Below, in pieces: positions 10,262 to 20,067 of a DNA stretch of 40,947 nt. Made by a program: the position numbers and the translations under genes. The first letter of the stretch is position 1. Every line of letters begins with the position of its first letter. Source of the stretch: Evernia prunastri (lineage: Eukaryota; Ascomycota; Lecanoromycetes; Lecanorales; Parmeliaceae); assembly GCA_003184365.1 (NCBI GenBank), contig NKYR01000208.1:1-40947 (forward strand). Direction: 5' to 3'. The notes under the pieces are model-generated. The model did no database searches. It had not been told where the DNA came from and was given only the letters and a program-made list of their open reading frames with translations.

Positions 10262-13200
10262 CCTGGTGCCGAAGGTGGAGCGAGGATACCCTGTCGGGGG
10301 TAACGAGCTCTAGGCTACCCATCCGGGGAGCATACAGGCAAGCCGCCAAGGGGAGCGAGGATACCCTGCCAAGGGGAGCGAGCTCCGGGCTACCCATCGG
10401 GGGAGCAAGGAGGCCGTGCTGCCCGTCGGGGGAGCAAGGAGGCCGTGTTGCCCGTCAAGGNTGGATTCTACACGGTTCTTTGGAGTTTGGCTTTAATTCA
10501 AACACATTCGTTACTCCGACACCTACATCTTAGTGGACTCTTGTCGGTTTTTTCACTTCTAGCTTTCTCGCTGTTCTGCTGCCCTCTGAACAGCAATAAC
10601 AATGGCCATAACGCCTCTACAGCACTGTCAGATCTCAACATCTTGACATCATTTACCTTCAGGGGTTCTGGTACCCCGTGGATAGATCAACATCTGTTTT
10701 GCCACCCACCTACCCATCAGTCAGCCGTTGGGGGGAGATTTTCAACGCCCTACTTCAATTGAAAAGGGAGGGTCACAATTGGGGGAGCCGTGATCAAACT
10801 GCAGGCCCACCCATTAGCCTTCTTTCTTAATAGGTTTCGCCCGTCCCTTGAGTCGCAGCTCGAAACTTCGCCTGCAATTTCCCGCCCCTCAGTTATCTCG
10901 CCAGCTCGTACGGAACGGACGAGGGGGAGAGTGTAGGGGGAGGAGCAGGAGCGACGACCAGGTACCAAAGGTGGAGCGGAGGGTACTGAAGCGACACCGT
11001 TGGTGCTGGTGGTGGAGCGGGAAGCGACGCCATTAGGGAGGAGCGCTACCCATCCGGGGAGCATACAGGCAAGCCGCCAAGGGGAGCGAGGATACCCTGC
11101 CAAGGGGAGCGAGCTCCGGGCTACCCATCGGGGGAGCAAGGAGGCCGTGCTGCCCGTCGGGGGAGCAAGGAGGCCGTGTTGCCCGTCAAGGAAGCAAGGA
11201 AGCCGTGCTGCCCATCGGGGGAGCATGCAGGCAAGCCGCCAAGAGGAGCGAGGATACCCTGCCTGCGGAAGCGAGCTCTGGGCTACCCATCGGGGGAGCA
11301 AGGAGGCCGTGTTGCCCGTCAGGGAAGCAAGGAAGCCGTGCTGCTCATCGTGGGAGTATAGAGGCAAGCCGCCTCCGGGCTACCCATCCGGGGAGCAAGG
11401 AAGCCATGTTGCCCATCGGGGGAGCATGTAGGCAAGCCGTCAAGGGGAGCGAGGATACCCTGCCAGGGAGAATGAGCTCTGGGCTACCCATTGGGGGAGC
11501 ATGCGGGCAAGCCGCCAAGTGGAGCAAGGATACCCTGTTGGGGGAGCGAGCTCAGGGCTACCTATTAGGCGAGCAACAAAGCCATGCTGCCCATCGGGGG
11601 AGTATGCAGGCAAGCCGCCAAAGGGAGCGAGGATATCCTGCCAGGGAGAGCGAGCTCCGGGCTACCCATCGGGGGAGCAAGGAGACCGTGCTGCCCAAGC
11701 CGCCAAGGAAGTCGTGCTGACCTTGGGAGAAGTATAAAGACAAGCCGCCAAGGAAGATTCTTTTTGCCATGCAATAGAATCTACGTGCTTGCTTCAATAT
11801 TTGCTTTACGCCTTTGGTCCACAAGGGAGCATTACTCAATCACCTACGGCTAAACAACCACGCCTCTTAACGACACATGCCGGTACCGTCCGAATGCGCT
11901 TTAAAGAACTACAACCGAGCATATGCTNGGACGAGGGGCAGAGTGTAGGGGGAGGAGCAGGAGCGACGACCAGGTACCAAAGGTGGAGCGGAGGGTACTG
12001 AAGCGACACCGTTGGTGCTGGTGGTGGAGCGGGAAGCGACGCCATTAGGGAGGAGCGTGAGTGATGACCTGGTGCCGAAGGTGGAGCGAGCATACCCTGT
12101 CGGGGGTAACGAGCTCTAGGCTACCCATCCGGGGAGCATACAGGCAAGCCGCCAAGGGGAGCGAGGATACCCTGCCAAGGGGAGCGAGCTCCGGGCTACC
12201 CATCGGGGGAGCAAGGAGGCCGTGCTGCCCGTCGGGGGAGCAAGGAGGCCGTGTTGCCCGTCAGGGAAGCAAGGAAGCCGTGCTGCTCATCGTGGGAGTA
12301 TAGAGGCAAGCCGCCTCCGGGCTACCCATCCGGGGAGCAAAGAAGCCATGTTGCCCATCGGGGGAGCATGTAGGCAAGCCGTCAAGGGGAGCGAGGATAC
12401 CCTGCCAGGGAGAATGAGCTCTGGGCTACCCATTGGGGGAGCATGCGGGCAAGCCGCCAAGTGGAGCAAGGATACCCTGTTGGGGGAGCGAGCTCAGGGC
12501 TACCTATTAGGCGAGCAACAAAGCCATGCTGCCCATCGGGGGAGTATGCAGGCAAGCCGCCAAAGGGAGCGAGGGTATCCTGCCAGGGAGAGCGAGCTCC
12601 GGGCTACCCATCGGGGGAGCAAGGAGACCGTGCTGCCCAAGCCGCCAAGGAAGTCGTGCTGCCCTTGGGAGAAGTATAAAGACAAGCCGCCAAGGAAGAT
12701 TCTTTTTGCCATGCAATAGAATCTACGTGCTTGCTTCAATATTTGCTTTACGCCTTTGATCCACGAACCACGTGGAACAAGGAAGTCGTGCTGCCCTTGG
12801 GAGAAGTATAAAGACAAGCCGCCAAGGAAGATTCTTTTTGCCATGCAATAGAATCTACGTGCTTGCTTCAATATTTGCTTTACGCCTTTGNGCCAGCTCG
12901 TACGGAACGGACGAGGGGGAGAGTGTAGGGGGAGGAGCAGGAGCGACGACCAGGTACCAAAGGTGGAGCGGAGGGTACTGAAGCGACACCGTTGGTGCTG
13001 GTGGTGGAGCGGGAAGCGACGCCATTAGGGAGGAGCGTGAGTGATGACCTGGTGCCGAAGGTGGAGCGAGGATACCCTGTCGGGGGTAACGAGCTCTAGG
13101 CTACCCATCCGGGGAGCATACAGGCAAGCCACCAAGGGGAGCGAGGATACCCTGCCTGCGGGAGCGAGCTCTGGGCTACCCATCGGGGGAGCAAGGAGGC

Positions 13201-14060
13201 CGTGCTGCCCGTCGGGGGAGCGAGGAGGCCGTGTTGCCCGTCAGGGAAGCAAGGAAGCCGTGCTGCTCATCGTGGGAGTATAGGGCAAGCCGCCTCCGGG
13301 CTACCCATCCGGGGAGCAAGGAAGCCATGTTGCCCATCGGGGGAGCATGTAGGCAAGCCGTCAAGGGGAGCGAGGATACCCTGCCAGGGAGAATGAGCTC
13401 TGGGCTACCCATCGGGGGAGCAAGGAGGCCGTGCTGCCCGTCGGGGGAGCAAGGAGGCCGTGTTGCCCGTCAGGGAAGCAAGGAAGCCGTGCTGCTCATC
13501 GTGGGAGTATAGAGGCAAGCCGCCTCCGGGCTACCCATCCGGGGAGCAAGGAAGCCATGTTGCCCATCGGGGGAGCATGTAGGCAAGCCGTCAAGGGGAG
13601 CGAGGATACCCTGCCAGGGAGAATGAGCTCTGGGCTACCCATTGGGGGAGCATGCGGGCAAGCCGCCAAGTGGAGCAAGGATACCCTGTTGGGGGAGCGA
13701 GCTCAGGGCTACCTATTAGGCGAGCAACAAAGCCATGCTGCCCATCGGGGGAGTATGCAGGCAAGCCGCCAAAGGGAGCGAGGATATCCTGCCAGGGAGA
13801 GCGAGCTCCGGGCTACCCATCGGGGGAGCAAGGAGACCGTGCTGCNCAAGGAAGTCGTGCTGCCCTTGGGAGAAGTATAAAGACAAGCCGCCAAGGAAGA
13901 TTCTTTTTGCCATGCAATAGAATCTACGTGCTTGCTTCAATATTTGCTTTACGCCTTTGATCCACGAACCACGTGGAACAAGGAAGTCGTGCTGCCCTTG
14001 GGAGAAGTATAAAGACAAGCCGCCAAGGAAGATTCTTTTTGCCATGCAATAGAATCTACA
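10262..14060. repeat. GC-rich minisatellite with higher-order units
   Basis: The words ggctacccatcgggggag, gcaaggaggccgtgctgccc, caggcaagccgccaag and gcgaggataccctgcc recur in a fixed order to form composite units of roughly 100 bases. Variants of the units are themselves ordered. The array restarts at Ns 10461, 11928, 12891 and 13846. It is open in several frames on both strands, which explains the many proline/glycine/cysteine-rich ORFs seen here. These are treated as non-coding. Confidence 0.85.
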
Positions 14061-14316
14061 TGCTTGCTTCAGGATATCGTTTACGCCTTTGGCCCACGAA
14101 CCACGCAGAGTAAGGAAGCCGTACTGCCCATCGGGGGAGTGTACTTGCCTTGCGCCTCTGGCCCACAAGAGTGCATTACTCAACTACTCATGGCTGAACA
14201 ACCACTCCTCTTAACGACACATACCGGCACCGTTCGAATGCGCTTCAAAGAACTACGACTAGACATATGCTTGATATGCATTAGGAGCGAATAGCGCTGT
14301 TTTGGTGGTACTGAGT

Positions 14317-14325
14317 GAGGGGGAG
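14317..14325 (+). other. Polypurine tract before 3' LTR
   Basis: GAGGGGGAG directly abuts the TGTTGAAAG start of the right LTR, and a purine-rich stretch with one T extends it upstream. This is the expected position of the plus-strand primer. Confidence 0.75.
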
Positions 14326-14468
14326 TGTTGAAAGTGCACTCAGCACCTAGTGGTTTCAGGGTCTAGCCCTATGGTCTTGGCATCAGAGGTTTCTTTCCAC
14401 CGTGTACATTACCTATTACACTCCTTAGATTCTTCATACATGCCTACTGCGCACCTCGTTTCTCAACA
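14326..14468 (+). repeat. 3' LTR
   Basis: 143 bases, TG...CA, matching the 5' LTR with one visible difference. Its right border touches LINE sequence directly, whereas the left LTR borders the AT-rich tandem array. Confidence 0.9.
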
Positions 14469-14963
14469 TAAACGACTATTGTTCGAATTATTTCAGAGTC
14501 TCAATAATAGTAATTCTTTTTAAATCGAGAAAGAATTACTCTATTTTCAAGAAGTATAGATTTATTACATTACTAAACATCATAGAAAAAACAATGAAGT
14601 TTATTCTCGCTAGACGTATAGCATATCTAACGAAGACTCATTAACTACTTTTCGTCACGCATATAAGAAATAGACGACTAAGATTCTACGAATATAACAT
14701 TTATTATCTACTAGAACGCGTTCATCAAGCATAGAATTTAGACAAAGTAGTTACGATGTTATTATTAAATGTATCAGACGTATACGGTAAGATCTCCCAT
14801 CTCAGATTACTATATAATCTCCGAAAACGGTTAATAGATTCGAATATTATCAAATAAGTGAAATTCTTTCTGTCTAATAGAATTATTATACTAAAAACAA
14901 ACGAGTATATCATATCAAGAATCTTCATAGTTATTAATATCTCATAAGAATTATTACTGTCGC

Positions 14964-15213
14964 TGTAAGGGCAAGGGGCGGTGAGGCGGCTTGCGACGGC
15001 TAGGATCGGCATTGCTATGCCGCAAGGTATAAAGCCAGTTGGAATGCTTGGCAGGAGTCTTAAATATCCGCGCACCCACCTTGTTTCTTCTTCTTCCTTA
15101 GCTATTAGTTCACTTAGCAATCGAACGTATACTTCTACGCACCACGCTCATATAACTTCGCTTAGTGCCTAGCTGCTACGCAGTTCCATGAAAAGAGGCC
15201 TTGCTACCTAACA
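14964..15213. mobile_element. 250-bp solo LTR with perfect TSD, inside the LINE
   Basis: Begins TGTAAGGGCAAGG, ends CTACCTAACA. It is flanked by GTCGC at 14959-14963 and 15214-15218. Removing it plus one duplication rejoins the LINE frame exactly at its 'QGSPLSP-ILYLFYN' region. A TATA-like ggtataaag (about 15025) and a CT-rich stretch inside fit LTR promoter structure. GC-normal, so not affected by RIP like its host. Confidence 0.88.
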
Positions 15214-15681
15214 GTCGCTTATTCTCTATCTATTTTATAACTCGAATCTCATTAATACATATAACACTCGAACGAATCTAAATATCGTAGTAATCGATTT
15301 TATTAACGATATTAATTTATTAACAGTAGAAGATTTCTTCGAGAATAACTGCAATTATCTCAGAAGAATTCATAACGAAGTCTATTTATTATAAGTCAAA
15401 CGCTACGACTTCGAGTTTAATTCTAAGAAATATTAATTAATTTATCTCAGTAGAAAGTAGAGAGACGACTTAAACTCGTCTCTTTATCTTAATCTCATAT
15501 AGTTTATCGAGACGAAAGATTTCGTTATATATTTGAGAGTGTAAATAGATAAAAAACTTCGATAAAACGATCGTATAAAAGAGATTCGCGCTAAGACTAT
15601 TAAGAATATAGAAGCATTAGAAAAAATATCGAAATTCATCTGAGATAATAACTACAAGAGTATACGTCAGCTATATTAGAC

Positions 15682-15852
15682 TGTCAGGGACTGGAGGTGT
15701 AGCTGAATGCATTGATTCCGGTAGGAACGGAATAATAGCTATCAAGGTCTAATGATGGCAGAAGGTCGATATTTGTGGGCAGGGCCAAGCCGCGCTAGGC
15801 CCGATTCGGCCAGGTAGAGGAGTCATGGTGTTATGAGCTGGAACCATGACAC
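15682..15852. mobile_element. 171-bp LTR/MITE-like insertion inside the LINE
   Basis: Starts TGTCAGGGACTGG and ends GCTGGAACCATGACA. Flanks are TAGAC (15677-15681) and CAGAC (15853-15857), a 5-bp duplication differing by one C-to-T change in a CA context, as RIP would produce. Its right end reverse-complemented (TGTCATGGTTCCAGC) equals the left end of the 6869-7011 element, although the interiors differ. It separates two LINE segments. Confidence 0.75.
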
Positions 15853-16450
15853 AGACGATAGTGATATCACAAATCTCGTATGACTGCTCGATCTGATATT
15901 AGTTCGAAAACTCTTCGAAATATAATAAGTCTTATTTAATAGCATTGCAAAGAATTCAATCGCTTGCGATTAAAAGAAACACAGAAATATTCAAGATTAT
16001 ATTAACTTTAGTTCTCGATATAGAGATATATATTCTATCGATCAAATAGCAGCTAAAGAAGTTAATCTTCGAAGCGATGCTAAGAATTATAACAAGTCTC
16101 TTCTATTATGATATTATTAATTCTCGTATAAAGCGATAAAAATTCAAAAGAAAATCAAGAAAAAAAAGATTAACTAGCTTACTAAAGAGATATATTAATA
16201 GATTTAAATCTTTCTATAACAATATTCAACGGCTCGAAAGATTATAATTATTTAGTGTCTTATCGAAATGAGAATTTTTAAAGACGATTATTTGTAAAAT
16301 CAAAGAGACAGTAAAAAAGCTATCGAAACGATTTATAGAGAAGAATTATATTATGTTTTACACTAACGATAGCGAGATTAATAAAAAGATCGATGTAGTA
16401 GCGGTATTCTACACAATGAGATCGCTATGATAAGTATTTATAAGACTTGA

Positions 16451-16650
16451 TGTCAGAACCGTGCCCAGAGTCAAGTCTAATGGGGGTAAATTGAATAAGA
16501 CAACTAGATAANAGAAGAGCGCTTAAATACTAGGAAGAATCCCCGCTAGCCTATGTGTCAATGGGAATGTGTCAATAACCAATAAACACTCTATGTGCTA
16601 GACACATAGCCATAAACACTCCCTATGTGCCTGACACCTAGGGTACGTCC
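16451..16650. mobile_element. Partial LTR-like element next to an assembly gap
   Basis: The LINE reading stops at 16450 and GC-normal sequence starts TGTCAGAACCGTG, a typical LTR-like left end. A lone N at 16512 breaks it. The right border is unclear: gtccgtaaca near 16650 is possible, but no repeat of the CTTGA left flank follows. The stretch also holds an imperfect hairpin at about 16592-16610 (ctatgtg...cacatag). Confidence 0.45.
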
Positions 16651-17428
16651 GTAACATAAAGAGTCACAGTCGATGTCAAAAGTTAATATTCTTTAAGTCT
16701 AATTCCGCCGTAGATAAAATCAATTACAGTTTCTTATTTAGTTCTATCAACTTATTTAAGATATCTTTACATAGAGTCTATTGTAATTAAAAATAAATCT
16801 TAATTCATATGATAATAATATGAGATTTAATTTAAATAGTCTAGATATATCAGAATCATAGTTCTGCAAAGAAATATTTTGCCACTAAACTTTTCCCAAC
16901 GGTTTCTTTGTATCTATTCAAATGATTTGTTATCTTCAGTTCTAATCATAAAGTATTGATCTTTCGCTCGCTCTGAAATGCGTGAAATAAAAAGAAACAG
17001 AACTACGTAAAAGAGAAATCTTCGTGATTTGGTACTTCGATTATAGTTAACTGCTATGGCCTGTTACAACTTCGGAAGGATGATGACTTATGACATCGAC
17101 TGTGAGTAAATAATATAAATAAATTACGTAAAGAACGAAAAAGAGATACTTAGGAAAATCAGATCTGTTTATGTCGTCACACAGAAGACTATAAAAGGCG
17201 ATTTTATGCCACAGAAGAAAGTATAGGGTCTATCAAATAGATATCAGCATCATAAAGTAGTAAAGTGGCAGGGCCCATTTGGGTCTAGCATCACCATTGC
17301 ATGCGCAATCTGGCGAGACGCCGAATCCATAGGGACGGATACGCTAGTGCAGCATCCTTCATCAAAATAATTATCTCATCCCCAACCCCTCAAAATTATC
17401 AACTTCCTCACTTCCCACAGCCTCCAAA
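16651..17428. other. AT-rich intergenic region, esterase promoter
   Basis: No gene or recognisable transposon reading is seen from 16651 to about 17150; composition returns to normal beyond 17250. A TATA box candidate lies at 17190-17196 and a C-rich leader precedes the ATG at 17429. Confidence 0.5.
17190..17196 (+). promoter_or_regulatory. TATA box of carboxylesterase gene
   Basis: TATAAAA lies 233 bases before the ATG in a non-repetitive stretch. It is the best core-promoter candidate, but the transcript start is unknown. Confidence 0.4.
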
Positions 17429-19569
17429 ATGCGCTTTTCCTTTGGCATTTTTGTCTGGTTGGCAGCAACTATCTCAGCTGCAACTCCGAGCTACAACAGC
17501 AGAGCCTTCGACAATCTTTTGAGCAAGCGGCAGGGTAACATAGATCAATCATCCTCCAGCCTTGTCGTGGACCTGGGCTATGCAAAATACATGGGCGTGG
17601 CCAATATATCCACGGGGCTGAACATATGGAAAGGGTGAGTAGCCTTTAGGTTTGTCGTGGATTCGATGATGTTCACGCAGACAACCAGAATCCGCTATGC
17701 GGCACCTCCCACCGGAGCTCTACGTTGGCAGCCTCCTCAAGCCCCATCCGTAGACCGCGGCCAGGTATTACGAGGAGATACTCTACCACAGAACTGCCCC
17801 CAAAGCCCACAGGCACCTTTACCAGGTGGCTTTAATTTCACGGGAAACGAAGACTGCTTGTTCTTAAGCGTGTATTCCCCTAAAAATGCGACTAATCTGC
17901 CGGTTTTGGTGTATATCCATGGTGGTGGGTACGGCCAGGGACAGGGAAACACGGACATGAGTCCTATAATCAATGCCAATAATGATAGATTTGTCGCTGT
18001 AGCTATTCAATATCGCGTAAGTGCTTCATCGATCGAGCACCCACAATTTATTCCAAGAATGGGACTATTAACCAATTTACAGCTAGGAGCTTTTGGGTTT
18101 TTGTCTTCTGATGAGGTGAAGCGGTACGGAGCCGTCAACGCCGGCTTACTTGATCAAACGTTCGCATTGCAGTGGGTCCAGAGTTATATCGGACTATTCG
18201 GAGGGAACGCGAGCCAGGTAACGATCAGTGGACAGAGTGCCGGAGGCGGGGCTATTATGTTGCAGTCTATGGCTTTTGGTGGCTATCTTGGCAACTCGCT
18301 CTTCAGCAATGTTGGTGGACCGTCACACGATGAGATTGACTTGGACTAATCGCATTTTCAGGCCATCGCTGCATCCCCATTCCTACCCATGCAGTATGGG
18401 TACGCCGATTTCGTTCCCTCACAATCATACTATGCTTTTGCTTCTGCGGTAGGCTGTTTTGGGCCACCTGCTTTACCGCAGAGCAACCTTAGCGCTTCAA
18501 TTTTCCAATGTCTTGTCGGCAAAGACACGGAGACTCTGCAGAATGCCAGCGCCGCAATATCCGGTTCTTCAAGACATGGTACTTGGGCCTTTCTGCCTGT
18601 GACAGATGGTGTCATGATTCAGCAACTTCCGAGCCAGCAGCTACTAAAGAAGCAATTGAATGGACAACGCATACTTATTGGGGTAAGGGATTTCAACATG
18701 GGATGATCAATTTTTGGTTGACAGTAAGCAGAACAATGCAAATGAAGGTCCAAGCTTCACGCCGCAAAACATAATAACCGAAGACGATTTCGTAAATTTT
18801 CTCCGCAACACGTTTCCCCTATTCACTGAAGATGACATTTCTCGGATTCTGCTCTACTATCCTTCCACCAATGCCTCGGTAGATATAAGAACACCCGAAT
18901 TTGCGACGAGCGGAAACAGTACGCCTACGGCACTGAATGAGAGCATTTTTGGCACAGGTCAGCAGCAACGCGCGGACGTAAGCAAGATATTTCCTCGATA
19001 CCTCTCCAACGTCAAATTCGCTCCAACGAACTACGACGGCACTGACGCTCTTCCAGAACCTCTACGCAGAAACAACCTTCGTCTGCCCTGCCTACTGGCT
19101 TGCCGAAGCATTCACAAACAATAACCGCGTAGCATACAAATACCAATACTCCGTCGTCGGCGCCTGGCACGGAACCGACCCGTCGTCCTACTTTGGTCCT
19201 CCGTTGCCCAATCAAGGGCCCGACTTCAACAAAGCCTTCATGACCATCTGGGGCAACTTCGTTACGCAAAACGATCCCTCCATCCCCGCCTCGATAGCTA
19301 ACGGGGTCAACGGAACCGGCACTAACGGACTGGCCGCGACGCAGTTCCCGCCGTGGAATCTCCGCAACCCGCTGCAGCTGAACCTGAACGAAACGGGCGG
19401 GCAGGCGTATTCAAGCATGAGCTTCAATGCGCTGGCGCCGAACATCACCCAGTTTGAGGAACCCGGTTTGATGAACGACTTCAGTGTCGTTGATGCTTAT
19501 TCGTGGGAAGGGGGAAGGGGCGTCCGGTGCGATTTTTGGAGAAGTGTTGGGTCGATTGTGCCCGAGTGA
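17429..19569 (+). CDS. Secreted type-B carboxylesterase/lipase
   Basis: Six exons (17429-17634, 17689-18016, 18083-18310, 18362-18682, 18732-18977, 19057-19569) join with matching phases to 613 residues. All introns are GT-AG, 49-79 bases. A signal peptide is evident (hydrophobic residues 4-18, 'ISA-ATP' cleavage). The alpha/beta-hydrolase type-B signatures are in order: 'GIRYAAPPTGALRW', 'EDCLFLSVY', 'VYIHGGGY' (oxyanion hole), 'GQSAGGGA' (nucleophile Ser230), 'NNANEGP' (acid Glu366) and 'GAWHGTD' (His481). The C-terminal 'WEGGRGVRCDFWR' is common in fungal members. The family hydrolyses carboxylic esters outside the cell; substrate unknown. Catalytic residues are all present and no stop interrupts, so it looks functional although it borders the RIP-affected block. 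Confidence 0.93.
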
Positions 19570-20067
19570 GTGGGGTAGACATTCGCGGCCTTACTTGGTG
19601 GTCGAGGATTCCGTTTCTGGACTCCGATACGAAGCCAATCCTTAAAGAATACTTTACTCGAGGAGAGAGTGCGAACCGTGGGTGATAATCTTAATATTCC
19701 GTCTTCAACTCACTGTATCCCTAGTCTACATCTTGTTCTTTATATCATTCCCTACCTTTAGCAATAGAGATACGATTGGGGCATTTCACCGGATCATACA
19801 CCTAGATCGATCTCAATTGAGACATAAATTACCACCCTACAAGGAAACAGGTCTATTGATTTCCGAGCGCTCAGTACCCCAAGTTACCTAGCCCCCGGAA
19901 TTCATGGGACTTCCAATTCCCACCAGATAACACCCCTAGTACTTAGTGAGGTATGATCCAGTGGTTTGGCGAATGCGAATGGTCCGTCAATGAAAAGATT
20001 TTATTCAAGCGATTTGGGGATGCTTGGCGTTTCCTTTTTACGTTCATGGCACGTACTTGATATTTTG
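19570..20067. other. Convergent intergenic region
   Basis: This lies between the 3' ends of the esterase (plus) and the SAT4-type gene (minus). Only short frames without family features are present. It probably holds both 3' untranslated regions and terminators. Confidence 0.5.

Larger units (their letters stand above)
7200..14468 (+). mobile_element. Non-autonomous LTR retrotransposon with minisatellite interior
   Basis: Direct 143-bp terminal repeats (7200-7342, 14326-14468) differ at about one base. They begin TGTTGAAAG and end CTCAACA. A primer-binding site follows the left repeat and a purine tract precedes the right one. No gag, protease, integrase, reverse transcriptase or RNase H motif is seen in any frame. 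The interior is a 130-bp doublet, a 'cctgcttcaa' array, a short ORF block and a long GC-rich array. Single Ns at 8755, 10461, 11928, 12891 and 13846 each sit where sequence restarts in an earlier copy, so the true element is probably shorter. Flanks are unlike (GAAAT left, TAAAC right): no TSD. The element is GC-rich and not RIP-like, unlike its surroundings. Confidence 0.82.
14469..16450 (+). pseudogene. RIP-degraded Tad-like LINE (reverse transcriptase + RNase H)
   Basis: Reading through stops on the plus strand gives recognisable stretches of the fungal Tad/I-type LINE polyprotein in the correct order. From 14470: 'YCSNYFRVSIIVILFKSRK', then 'ARRIAYLTKTH', 'YLLERVHQA', 'LLYNLRKRLIDSNIIK', 'KTNEY'. 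After an insertion: 'LILYLFYNSNLI', the polymerase motif 'DFINDINLLT' (near 15296; normally FxDD), 'NCNYLRRIHNEVYLL' and 'IYLSRK'. After a second insertion: 'LQRIQSLAI' and the RNase H start 'FYTNDSEINKKIDVVAV' (near 16356; normally YTDGSGINGKIGAAAV). G-to-A and C-to-T type replacements and many TAA/TAG codons fit RIP. Both ends are missing. Confidence 0.85.

Noticed and set aside
10255..14183. Numerous 60-205 codon ORFs on both strands (for example 11205-11720 plus, 10750-11367 minus)
   Set aside because: They arise because the GC-rich repeat is open in several frames. Products are repeats of Gly/Pro/Cys/Ser with no domain, and both strands are open at once.
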